A stretch of DNA of 64,000 nucleotides from Trichuris trichiura (taxonomy: Eukaryota > Nematoda > Enoplea > Trichinellida > Trichuridae). Under the pieces are notes generated by a model. It had not been told where the DNA came from. It saw nothing but the letters and a program-made list of their open reading frames with translations, and did not search any database. Below are positions 35,452 to 45,680 of the stretch, in pieces (the stretch's first letter is position 1; every line of letters starts with the position of its first letter). The DNA is taken from the NCBI GenBank assembly GCA_037903355.1, contig JBAJFE010000014.1, forward strand, positions 4,650,001 through 4,714,000, read 5' to 3'. Both the position numbers and the translations under genes were made by a program.

Positions 35452-36084
35452 CTAGCCACAGTGGGAAAAGACCGTGCGGCGAGTCAGTTTCCGCGGCACA
35501 TCGCCAACCTCGCCGTCTCTTCTCCATTTCAAATCATCGCGCTCCCCCCAGACCCTAAGTCCCAGCACGCGTGCACCTTCTGCAACGCGCTCGTGTTCCT
35601 TGCACTTCAGACCATAGTGCGCGAGCTCTTGCTGGACACGTTCGACGGCAACCACGTCTTCATTTACCAAGACGTCATCAATATAAGCCGACGTTCCGTT
35701 CTTTACTACTGGGTCTCGGGAGAGCACGCAGCTTAGAACGGTCTTCATCACGAGGGGTGCCATGCTCAGGCCGAAACCCAGACGGGTTAGGCAATACCTT
35801 CTGCCTTTCACTTCCACCGTCTGGTAAGGCCACAACGCTTCGTCGACGTGAACTTGGAGGTAGGCGTCCTTCAAGTCTATCAAAGAGACGTTCACGCCTT
35901 GTCTTCTCCATTCACGCAGTTTACTGGCGCACACGTCAGCCTCAGCTGCGTACGTTTCGATGTGAGCATTCAGTTCTCTGAAGTCCAGTACCGGACGGAC
36001 TTTCCCCTTCTTCTGTTGAACTATGGCCATCAGGGGAATCAGCCCCTTGGCCGGGCCGCGCACGCTCACATCATACGCATAAGC
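35452..36084 (-). pseudogene. Reverse transcriptase of Gypsy-like element
   Basis: Visible polymerase blocks are KVRPVLDFRELN (fingers), VSLIDLKDAYLQVHVDE (motif A), LTRLGFGLSMAPLVM (motif B) and TSAYIDDVLVNE (motif C, the YxDD-type catalytic pair). It is separated from the protease region by the nested MITE at 36085-36248 and by an older frameshift near 36268. The thumb and connection end at a nonsense codon. Confidence 0.85.
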
Positions 36085-36248
36085 CATAGTTTCTCAACCT
36101 TTTTTGCCCCAGGGCCCACCGTTGATTGGGACAATGTCCTGCCGCATTATCCTCCAGGACCCCCTCCAGGGCCTCCCTGGCTTCCAGGGTCCCCCTAAAA
36201 TCTCCCAGGGCCCCCAGGGGGAACCAGGGCCCACGTTGAGAAACACTG
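36085..36248. mobile_element. hAT-type MITE nested in Gypsy-like element
   Basis: It begins CATAGTTTCTCAACC and ends GTTGAGAAACACTG, the hAT terminal signature, with a GGGCCC/CCTCCAGG-rich interior. Flanking 8-mers GCATAAGC (36077-36084) and GTATAAGC (36249-36256) agree at seven of eight positions. At 164 bp it splits the retroelement between protease and reverse transcriptase, so it arrived after the retroelement. Confidence 0.9.
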
Positions 36249-36264
36249 GTATAAGCCAACCGTT

Positions 36265-36987
36265 CTAGATCCACTTGTCCAGTTCCTTTTCGTATTGCGC
36301 CTCAGCCCAAGCGGTCGGCGGGTACTCTTTCACGTAGTTTTTTAAAACGGCCGGCCCTTCGCCATCTGACCACTTCCAAGCAGCGGTCCAGGTACGCGCG
36401 ACGGGGTCAAACGTCAAAGCGAAGTCTTTCTCTTCGAGGCGTACACCGGTGAGGGTCGTTGCGCAGACCGCTGCGCACTCCACTCCAAACCGTACACGCC
36501 GTTGGCCGTCTACGCTTACCTCTCCAAGCGCCGCTATCCTGTTCATGCCGAGAATAAAGTCAAAGCCGAGCGGGTTAGTGTCGGCCACGATCACCTTGAC
36601 CGTAACTCGACCACCTCCTGCCGACTCCAAGCACACTGCACCATATCCCTGGCATCTCCACTCCATACAGTCGACTGTGACGATGCTGACGCGGCGTCTT
36701 TTCCAGCTCTTGCAACTCGCAACGTGCGCCACGCACGTTGAGCAGCCTATGTCCACCAGAACGCTGCGCTGCACACCATCAATTCCCAGTCGAACGGTCG
36801 GCAGCGCCTTAGTCAGTGCCGACGAGGGGAGCAGGCTGGCGCTGACGCCTTCTCCCCGTGGCCGTTTCCCTGGTGCCTGGCCGGAGCACCGCCTTGGCCA
36901 TTCGGGCGACGGTTTCTGATTCTGCGCTGAGACCCGCGTCTGACTTTCTTCTCGCCGCCGCCCGGATTCGGTTGCGATGTCGGGCAT
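36265..36987 (-). pseudogene. Aspartic protease region of Gypsy-like pol
   Basis: The frame carries LVDIGCSTCVAHV, a retropepsin-type active site (D-I-G-C-S in place of DTGxS), and FDFILGMNRIAALG, the matching C-terminal ILGxD-like block. It overlaps the gag frame by about 175 bp in another frame, consistent with programmed frameshifting in the ancestor. It ends at TAG close to the MITE insertion. Confidence 0.75.
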
Positions 36988-37610
36988 TCTCTAGCGAAAT
37001 GCCCCATGCCGCCGCACGAGAAGCATCGTCGTCCCGAACGGACCGACCGTGACCTCGGCTCGGACTCCGCAGTACCAAGGCATGCTTCTTGAAAGATTGC
37101 GGGCCTGTCGCCCACGATGATCGCACGGGCGTGGGCGAGAAGCTGGTTCAGGCTCAGCTCTTCCGTGCGAGCTCCCGCCCTCAGGAGCTGTCGCACACGC
37201 CCTGGCAACCCGGCCACAAAGGCACATGCCAGGGTCTTCTCTGACACTCCTCCGAACAACGCTGCCAGTCTTCTCAGCTTTGCCAAGAACGTGTCCGGCG
37301 GCTCGTCGGCTTTCAATTTCCGCGATACGAACTGCTCGTAGGCGACGAACGAGTCTACTGCGAAAGCGGCGGTCAGGGCTTGCCTGACCTTCACAGGATC
37401 TTTCCGGTCTTCGACGGCCAGTTGCACATACACCGCGATGGCACCGCCGGTGAGCCGCAATGGTCTGACCGTCGCGACGTTGTCGATTCCACGTAGCTGG
37501 CACACCAACTCGACTTTCTCGAGCCACTCGGTGATCGGCTGCCTTGCTGAGCCGTCATACTCCGGGATGAGCTTCACATCGACGGACTTGTCTTGCTGCG
37601 TGGTTTCCAT
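36813..37610 (-). CDS. Gag-like protein of Gypsy-like element
   Basis: An open frame of 265 residues begins with ATG only 12 bases inside the 5' terminal repeat. The N-terminal two thirds resemble retrotransposon gag capsid (ITEWLEKVELVCQLRG, AYEQFVSRKLKADEP, FVAGLPGRVRQLL). A zinc knuckle CFSCGGMGHFAREC (C-x2-C-x4-H-x4-C) follows at about 193-206, then a basic tail. This is the only intact frame in the element. Confidence 0.85.
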   Translation of the reverse strand: METTQQDKSVDVKLIPEYDGSARQPITEWLEKVELVCQLRGIDNVATVRPLRLTGGAIAVYVQLAVEDRKDPVKVRQALTAAFAVDSFVAYEQFVSRKLKADEPPDTFLAKLRRLAALFGGVSEKTLACAFVAGLPGRVRQLLRAGARTEELSLNQLLAHARAIIVGDRPAIFQEACLGTAESEPRSRSVRSGRRCFSCGGMGHFARECPTSQPNPGGGEKKVRRGSQRRIRNRRPNGQGGAPARHQGNGHGEKASAPACSPRRH

Positions 37611-37622
37611 GCCTCGATAGCC

Positions 37623-37702
37623 TGTCGTTCTTTGGGCTGCGCTCCCACAGATGGATTTGTGCCCGCGCTCACTGGGGTGCCGGTGCGGCTATCTCTGCCA
37701 CA
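37623..37702 (-). repeat. 5' terminal repeat of Gypsy-like element
   Basis: On the minus strand it reads TGTGGCAGAGATAGCCGCAC to AAGAACGACA. It is a direct copy of 33699-33777 with about nine substitutions and one gap. At 80 bp it is very short for an LTR; no standard TGG primer-binding site follows it. Confidence 0.75.
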
Positions 37703-39981
37703 CAATCAAGAATAGGAAGCTGATCTCCATAACAAAAAAATCGAAAGCGGTAGGTAGTATCGCAATGAATATGGCACTGTTTGGTCCTAGCGATGTCCAC
37801 GCAATGACTTTCTAAAACATAAGTGTCTACTGTGATTATAGACATAAGAAAACACATACGCTTTACTTCAAATGGCATTTTAAATGCATACAATCTCTTA
37901 ATGGACGTGCAGGTGTGTCTAAGGCAGGCCTTCTTGTTTTGCAGAAAAGATTATTAATTTATCAGAACTTCCTGGTTAGTACGCGATCCATCATTACATG
38001 CTGGTGACAGATTAGATACGATCGAAAAGCTCCGTTGAACTAATAAACTTTTTTTCATAACAAAGAAGCCTGTCGTAAAGATAAGATGAAATCGTACGGT
38101 TCCTCTCACATGCATCCCATCTAGAAGACTAAGTTGTTTGTTGAAAAGGAAAAGCCTTTCCTGTCGTAGCTTTTGGGAATAACTTTGTTTTCCCACTAGC
38201 GGAAGAAACGGCTCACGATGTACGATTGTCCATTAGTTAGCAAAACAGACGATCCGAAATCATTTGTTGCCTTTCAACAGGCAAAGTTAACTATGAAGAC
38301 TATGAAAGCAAAAATTTTTCTTTTCTTTTAACAACGAGTTGTTTCGTAGACAAGCCTAAAACAAATAGCAACTGAGTTAATGGAAGACAAGGTTTTACAG
38401 ACAGGGCTAAAGTTGACTGCAGTTAAAAGCTCAACGTGCCATTCTTAATTTTGAACAGCCTACGTTTTGGCGTATATTCATTTAACAAATATAGGCAGTA
38501 CTATGCCAATACATCATAGTTTAGGTTAATAACCATGAACTGTTTGCCATCAACTTTTCATTTTGGATGGTTACAATAGTAGAGCTTTTCTTTTCCTTTT
38601 CTTCTTTGAAAACTTACCATGCTCAGGATTATTGTTTCATATGTGATCGCTTGTTCCACTGCGACACGACGTAGTTTCTCCGCGCTGTGTACATTCATTC
38701 AAGAAAATTATAGAAAAACTCCGGATCATTTTTGACTGAACTTAACAGTAAGTGAATTTGGAGCCCTCGAACAGTTCCCCTTTCTCCTGAACATTAATGA
38801 GCGCATCCGTCGTATTGGAATTTCCATCTAGAGTTAATTCTCCTGCTGCAGCAAATGCAGCAAAGAAGTGTTTCTGCAAATGCAAGTTTGCTTATTTCAT
38901 CAGCCATTTCATCTCTGAAGGCATGGTGAACCTGATAATGCAGTGCAAAGTTAAAACAAAAAAAAGAGAGCTCTTTCTCCAACGAATGGATTTCTCCCAG
39001 TTCATCGCGGAAAGCGCTGAAGATGGGAAAACAACAGTTCTAAAAGTTCCGGAATCTCACTTCAATTTCACTCTCATTATACCAGATTTTTTCATGGGGC
39101 TTGTAAAATAGAATCTCTGAAGTGGGCAGTACACGACGTGAGTACGTAATACTGCGTACTCAAGGTCAACCCGCGTAACATCATTAGGGGTAATCCAGTT
39201 GGCGGTGGCGCCTTATTTACTGGAGGAGAAACCGCGTAGTATAGGGTGCGTACCGTACAGTACGATCTTGAGCACCTGCGGTTGCATTGCTGCAACAAAA
39301 TGTGTGGAATAGAAAAGCAAGCGGGATTTTTGCATGCACAATTATGTCTACTTCTCCCGTTGCTATAGCTGTACAGGAAGCACTCTTCCCGGTGATGCAG
39401 GAAAGCATCGCCGTGCAGTTCCTCCATTACCACGGACTGCTCCCCCGTGCGAAGAACTGCCTGCGGTAACCCTGTGATCCTGTCAGTACAGGAAGGCGGC
39501 TGAACTGCTCGGTAGAAATGCTATAAAGTTTCCTGTGACAGGAAGGCTCCCCTAAGAACGGGAACACGGTTCCAGGGTAGGCTGCCCATCGAAAGCAACG
39601 TGTTTCAATGCATTTGCCGTGGAAATTTGCACATTATCCCATGGCCGGTCCAAATTATATTCAACTGAACCCGCGAGTGAGCGACGTGTAAATTTCGTGC
39701 TGAGCATCTAAGTATAACAGCACAAACCCTGTTGTAAAGCATGTGTTCCTATCCAAAATTTTTTTTAGAACTGCCGTATCCTCAAGCAGTCAAATGGAAC
39801 TGGTTGACGCGAGAAGTGGCGCCGGAATCAGTCATCACGAACCCCATCGTAATTGGGGAAAAGGGGTGACCGTGCAGCTTGACGAGAGCTTGTTTTCCAA
39901 GTGGGGAAGTGATCCTGTCTGCTCTACTCCAAACAGTGGCCCTTCGAGTCTGCTGTGAAACTGGTGAATGCTTTCTCGTAC
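37703..39981. other. Region lacking the expected folate-synthase 3' exons
   Basis: The C-terminal half of the formyl-THF synthetase domain should lie here on the minus strand, but no matching block was seen in any frame. A 104-residue open frame at 38797-39111 (plus) has no recognised domain. The 39100-39600 stretch has repeated CTGTACAGGAAG-like words. Confidence 0.5.
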
Positions 39982-42262
39982 AGGGATTCTCTCCTATAGT
40001 CACTGTTCGTAGGAAACGATCGTTTGTGCCGAGAACCCTATTGCAGCAAATAGAGAGTGGATCAATGTCTAACCGAACAAAGCGACTAATTTCTTCTTTT
40101 GTCAACTCTTCTGGTCGCTCTTTGTTAATGCCAAGTTTTTGCAAACGGGAAATTTGAATGCTTGAAAATGTTCTTACTCCACTTCTTAGCGGTACTAAGA
40201 GCTCGTACAAAGCTTCATCACTTTGCGTAGCTTCACGAAAAACATGAACATCAATAGCTGCTCCTATAAGGTTGGCAGCGGCAACCACTGCATGAATATC
40301 TCCTGTGAGATGCAGGTTGAACTCCTCCATCGGAATGATCTAATCAAAAATATTAACATTAACGCATATTTCAATTGTGCCGTTAAAAATAAAAAACTGA
40401 AGCCGCGTTTCCCATGAAAACACGATGCTTCTGGTAAAAAAATGTTAGTCTTCTCTCTTCACTTTACATGAAAATACCGTTAGAAAACTCTTTAAGTCAT
40501 CTGAAGTTGCTAAGGCTGACTCGCGGTGTGTTACCGCTTGCAACGCTTTGTCCCTAATGTTGCTCACTTTAAAAAATAAAAATTACTTATAGCTGACGTA
40601 TAGCTGTCCAAAGAAATTCAAAATTGTTCAATACTCAATATATGAGACCCGACGTAATGCATACGATTTTCTTCATATGTTACACATTCGTTAATTCTTC
40701 ACCTCTGAAACTTGTCCTAGTACACGTTTTAATTTCAGCAGTACTTACAGGAATTTAACTGAAATAGACGCTCGCACGGAAAACACGCTTTCTCATATGA
40801 GGTTTACAGAAGAACTTCAAGAAATCCTACCTGAGAATATCCACCTCCTGCTGCACCTCCCTTCATTCTGAACGTTGGACCTAATGAAGGTTGCCGAACA
40901 CAACCAATGGCGTTAGCGCCAACAGCCACGTTCAAAGCTTGAACGAGTCCTATTGTAACAGTACTTTTTCCTATACCTTCTGGTGTTGGGGTCATGCTGG
41001 TAATTAAAACGTACTTCCCATTTTAACATGGTTCAGACGGTTTAGAACGTCAAGAGAGATCTAAAGCAGATCGACAGGTTTTCACGCCAAGAGTGATGCG
41101 CCAATAGTACCTTCGCCTTGTACTTGCCATATGGTTCAGTCTCAGCGGGCTTTAAACCAATTGCAAGCGCGATTTCGGTAATACAGCTAGGAACTTGTGC
41201 CTTGGATATTGCAATGTCGCTAGGAACAGGGCCCTGGTGTCGTACCGCTCGGATAGCCAATGGCCAAGACTTGGGTAAGTTGACCACACTTTCTGCTGCG
41301 TTAACTGCATTTTTCAGCAACATAGCAACTGTCATTGGACCAACCCCTCCAGGTACTGGAGTAATGAAACTCGCGACACGGCGAGCTTCATCAAACTCCA
41401 CATCGCCACACAATTTTCCACTACCATCGTCAGCAGCATTCATACCGCAGTCAATAACTACTGCGCCTGGCTTTAACCAACTTCCTGAAATGGAATGCAA
41501 AACAGAAATTGCAGGGACGATGCACAACGATTTGTCGATTACCTTTGACCATATTGGCTTGTCCAACTGCTACTAGCAGTATATCTGCCGTGCGGCAAAT
41601 TTTATCTAAGTTTTTTGTATGAGAATGGCAGGTAGTAACGGTCGCATTGTGCCAAAGAAAAAGATCAGAAGCTGGCCTACCAACGATTCTACTTCTGCCA
41701 ATTACAACGCAGTGCTTGCCAGCCATATCGACGCCTAACAGAGATAAGCTTTGAACGCGTGGAGAAATGATTCATAAACTACTTAATTACCTATGCTTTT
41801 CAATAACTCTAAGCAGCCATTAGGCGTACAAGGTATAACGGCATTCAATAGGTCACCTCTGGCAAGACGACCAGCGTTTAACATGGTCAACCCATCTACG
41901 TCTTTTGCAGGCTCAATCGTGTTTATTACGAGTTCCGTGTCAACTGGTCGACATACGTCCAGAGGAAGTTGCACGATTATGCCATGGACGGATGTATCGC
42001 AGTTCAATGATTTCACTTCGTCAATTAAAGTGTCGCTGTCTACTGACTTTGGCAGCTTGACTACTCTAACATGGACGCCAATCTCTTCCGCGGCTTTGAC
42101 TTTGTGCTTGACGTAAACGGTTGAATCTGAACGGTTGCCAACCTGAAGAATTGCCAGTCCTGGTCGAAAATTTGGGTGACTCCTTTGAATAGTTTCAATA
42201 CGAGCCTTCAGCTTATTCTTCAATCGCTGTGCTAATTCTTTTCCGTCGATTAAAGTTGCCAT
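39982..42262 (-). pseudogene. C1-tetrahydrofolate synthase, truncated and frameshifted
   Basis: Exons 42262-41791, 41734-41543, 41484-41111, 41060-40831 and 40339-39982 match cytosolic trifunctional C1-THF synthase (MTHFD1 type), which interconverts one-carbon folates. The dehydrogenase/cyclohydrolase domain looks complete: YVKHKVKAAEE with the Tyr/Lys pair, [28 protein letters not shown] and [11 protein letters not shown]. The synthetase domain starts at [13 protein letters not shown] and keeps [40 protein letters not shown] and FVRLDIDP. Exon 4 is 230 bp where phase requires 231: one base is missing in the TTTT at 41021-41024. After TIGEN homology stops, about 440 residues short. The P-loop has Ile where family members have Glu. 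It is a dying gene, a duplicate, or an assembly error plus missing exons. Confidence 0.85.
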
Positions 42263-44460
42263 GTTTGGAACCTGCAGTATTAGCGGACAGGCTTATTGAA
42301 ATTGAATTGACACAATATAAACGCCCTCTTCGCGCCGAAAATAGTATAAGGGATAAGTTAACAGCAGAAACGAATATTCTAAGCTGACAGATTAATGCCC
42401 CAAGGGTCCACTGAGAACAACGCATCTTCTAAATGAGCGTTACATAACACAGACCATTTTAATTATTAGTAGTCAAAAGTTCAGCGAGATCCAACTACCG
42501 TAAACGTTCTGCATTTTCGAGAACACTGCAGGATTCAGAATATACATTAAAGGCTATGCAGGCTACAAAACTACGTCAGCGTTGAATGATCAATCATAAA
42601 AGATTAATGCAAGCTAGGCATTACGAAATAATAGCACCGGCGCTATTAAAAAAGTAGGACTTACGCGCTACTATTACTATCGTAGAAACTTAAAGCGGTT
42701 CATGTGAAGATAGTCAACATGAGTAACTAACTACACACAAATAAAAATGGGCACTTTCATTGCTTAAAGCAACTAATGATTATAACTTGCGAAATAAATG
42801 ACAAGGTCAACATAGGAGAATACCATTCATGAAACTAGCTTTGTTCAAACGGTTTGCGTCAACAAAGATGCTTCGAATTCGGAAAAATAAGAATCTTTTT
42901 TAAATCGAAGCAACGAAATCATAAATCAACATGGAAGAGTGCGTCTAACCTTTGTCCTGCTTTTTAAATTAACAAATGTTTTAGTTGAAAACATAAACGC
43001 AACTACGCATTAAACTACCAAAAAACTTGTCTTTTCCTGCAAGATACATTTTGCCTGAAAGTGGGCTTAAACTCGCGGCTTCTACCACGGGCACGTTTTT
43101 CATTTTTCTTATGCGATGATGTTAGATCACGTGATCTGAACGCGTCGGTTGCAACGCCTCAAGTATTAAACAGATCAACAGTGAGTTCAGTGACAATACC
43201 CATAAGACAGAAAGGTAATATAGGGCACCCAAAGTATTACATATACGTTTAAGAAGCACAGATACCAAAACAAGAAAGACTACACACGACTAAACGCAAA
43301 CACTCTACGCAGAGTAGACGGTTATCATTTAACCGCAATCAGGTTAGGCGTAGAAGGTACCCTGTCCCACGCAAATTCTCCTGTTCAAAATATTATGCTA
43401 AGGCACGATTAAGTCAGTGTCAAAATCTATTTGAGCTGTGAAAAAACTTTTTTAAAGAGTTTTTATTGGCGAAACTTTGATTTAGCGAATTAACGGTGGA
43501 TATCTAGCATTTGCGGTAAATATTTCACTGCAATGGTTGCATGATTGCTTACTGCTGCAGTAAAAAACAAATAATTTTCTTTACTTGCGTAGCTCACCAC
43601 CGAGTGTCAGCTGTATGCAAATGTCCTGACCACACCAAATATTTTTTTCAGCAATGCACCTTTTTTACGATAGCAAACAGCCTTTGAATTCTTTGCCATA
43701 CTGCTCATTGTGGATATAGCATACTCCAGCTTATTGTTGGTAGTACAAGAAACAAAACAGACAATGGCAAAACGCTGTGCCTTCGGTACTCATACATCGC
43801 TTGTTCGGCAGGGAAAATCACTGGGTTGCAACTGGTAGACAGACCGCTGTTAGTAGTACACTTACGTCATAATTGGGTTCCGAGCGAGAAATTCAACAGT
43901 GAGCGAATTGTTTAGCCTTGTATGCAAGTACCATTGGTGCATTGATTACGTTAGTCCTCTCGTGGAGAACTACCATCTTGTGTCTTTTAACTTAAAAGTG
44001 AGATGAACACTCACCATGTTGAAGCGGGAGACGGTGGCAAGGTAAATGTTGGATAGCCTTTGTATTTCTTGGCAGACAGTTAAATTCGTCCTTGAGCTAG
44101 GGCTCGTGCAGTAGGGTGTCCTAGTAAGGTTTATCAGAGGGGCCTTAGGCACCGTCATTGGTAAATTCGCTTCGGTTACAGCTTTTAGTATGTTGGATAC
44201 TTCCCTAAGAAAGTGATTTCGTTCGCAGTCATTGGGTAGCTTGAACTATGTTCAACTAATCGTCGAGTCAATCGTACGTAGGCAAGAGCGTTGATCATGC
44301 TCCTACCTCATTGTTTGTCCTGAGCGCTTTTAATGTGTCGGGTAAAATAAGTGTTTCGTGGAACCTATGGCTTAGCAGACTGTTACATTCGCTTACGTAT
44401 ATGGCATTTGATTTCATAGAATAAGGCCGAAGAAGAAAAGAAAAAGAAGAGAGAAAATTA
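42263..44460. other. Intergenic region, nothing recognised
   Basis: This is AT-rich sequence with short open frames only, upstream of the folate-synthase locus. No element ends or repeats were identified. Confidence 0.5.
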
Positions 44461-44761
44461 AATGTGCTTGCGGCCACAGAAGAGCAAAGAGGTCAACGAC
44501 AGAAACGGAAGAAAGAAGGTAAAGACCCGGGAAGGATGGTAGTTTAAAACCCGTCTGTTTAAAGCAGACGGGTATATATCGTTTGTATGCTCGTTGTCTC
44601 TCTTTTTATTGTTGCCGCCTTTGTGAAAGGTCCGTTGGGTGCTCGCTGCTAAGTCTGACTGACTAGGTGGGACCAAGGCCCGACGGGTCAAGGTAGACCT
44701 GACGGCTGAGGTCTCCTCCAAAGCCGGCTGGAGCGGCTGGCTAACATAAAGACCGACCTAG

Positions 44762-44822
44762 CGGGCGGCACAGAGCGCTGATGACGGGCCCAGAGGAGGC
44801 CTGAAAGTTCCGCGGATTGACG
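44762..44822 (+). ncRNA. Hammerhead ribozyme motif, isolated
   Basis: CTGATGA is at 44778-44784 with an extra C at 44785. Stem II GGGCC (44786-44790) pairs GGCCT (44798-44802) around loop CAGAGGA. GAAA is at 44803-44806, then GTTC; predicted cleavage follows C44810. Stem I begins GCG (44775-44777) with CGC (44811-44813). The GC-rich 44590-44760 sequence upstream looks like a Penelope-type pseudo-LTR or a retrozyme body, but no protein fragment is attached. Confidence 0.7.
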
Positions 44823-45099
44823 TTTAAAATAAACGTTAATTTAACGAACGGGTTGCAAAGCTGCAAAACGTTTCATTTTGCATAGACTAAGGCATGTTTC
44901 TTTCGAGTGGGGATTTGATTTTGTTACTTCAAGGACGCGGTGCTTGCTTCGAAAGGCATCTAAAAACAGCCTACGGAATCGAAGGTCTTCCAAGGCTTTC
45001 GGCTTATCCTCCCGGGCCAATGGAGCTTAGGTTGTCAGATCCACTGAGAATATACTCCTACTCTGCGAATAATGGCAAACGCCACTTACAAACTATATA

Positions 45100-45282
45100 C
45101 AGTAAAACCCCTTAAGTTGACCACTCCTATATGGTGACCACCTCTCTAAGTTGACTTAATTTTGGCCAGTTGATTTGTCCGCACGTTAGCTGAGCCACTT
45201 ATAGCCACTTCCCATATGTTGACCAGCTCCTATGTTGACCAGTTTTCCCCAGTCTGCTGAGTGGTCAACGGAGGCTCAACTG
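45100..45282. mobile_element. pogo/Tigger-like MITE with TA duplication
   Basis: It begins CAGTAAAACCCCTTAAGTTG and ends CAACGGAGGCTCAACTG, imperfect inverted ends, and is flanked by TA on each side (45098-45099 and 45283-45284). GTTGACCA words recur inside. At 183 bp it has no coding capacity. It belongs to the Tc1/mariner superfamily by its TA target. Confidence 0.7.
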
Positions 45283-45680
45283 TATTTGCACCTGCCTTAC
45301 GATTCAACTAGCGATTAGCGCGTGTTGGCGTAGCAATGACTCTGCCTTACTATTTTGTCAACGATTACTATTTTTTGCCTTAGCTCTGTAAAAAGTCGAC
45401 CCTCTTTTTCTTCCCTTTCTTTCTTCGCATCTGTTGTCCACGTAGCTACATTGCAAGCATACGCGTTAGCGACAGGGAATTGCGTGTGCTGCTCACACGT
45501 TTTCTGGAAACACTGTCTGTACGGTTGCTTTTCCTCCGTTCGTTCCTTTTCCTACGTTCGCTCCAATTTTGCCAGCGCAAATTCAGTAAGCTATATCGTG
45601 CGTCGAACGTCGTCACTGTAAGTCTGTGATATACTTGTCTAATTGATTTCGAGAAATGACTTTGCAGAGGCTCAGTCATA

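Larger units (their letters stand above)
33699..37702 (-). mobile_element. Ty3/Gypsy-like LTR retrotransposon, decayed
   Basis: Domain order on the minus strand is gag with CCHC knuckle, protease, reverse transcriptase, RNase H, integrase, bounded by direct repeats of only 79-80 bp that begin TG and end CA. A purine tract (AGAGGGGAG) abuts the 3' repeat. The body is visibly GC-rich compared with the AT-rich flanks, a sign of foreign or recent origin. It carries in-frame stops, at least one frameshift and a 164-bp hAT MITE insertion, so it is not functional. Clear flanking target duplications were not found. Confidence 0.85.

Noticed and set aside
33838..37620. Many long plus-strand open frames through the Gypsy-like region
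   Set aside because: They are shadows of the GC-rich minus-strand gag-pol frames; none shows a protein motif.
38797..39111. 104-codon plus-strand frame as a gene
   Set aside because: No domain, no clear splice or promoter context, and moderately biased composition; kept only as a mention in the gene-poor stretch.
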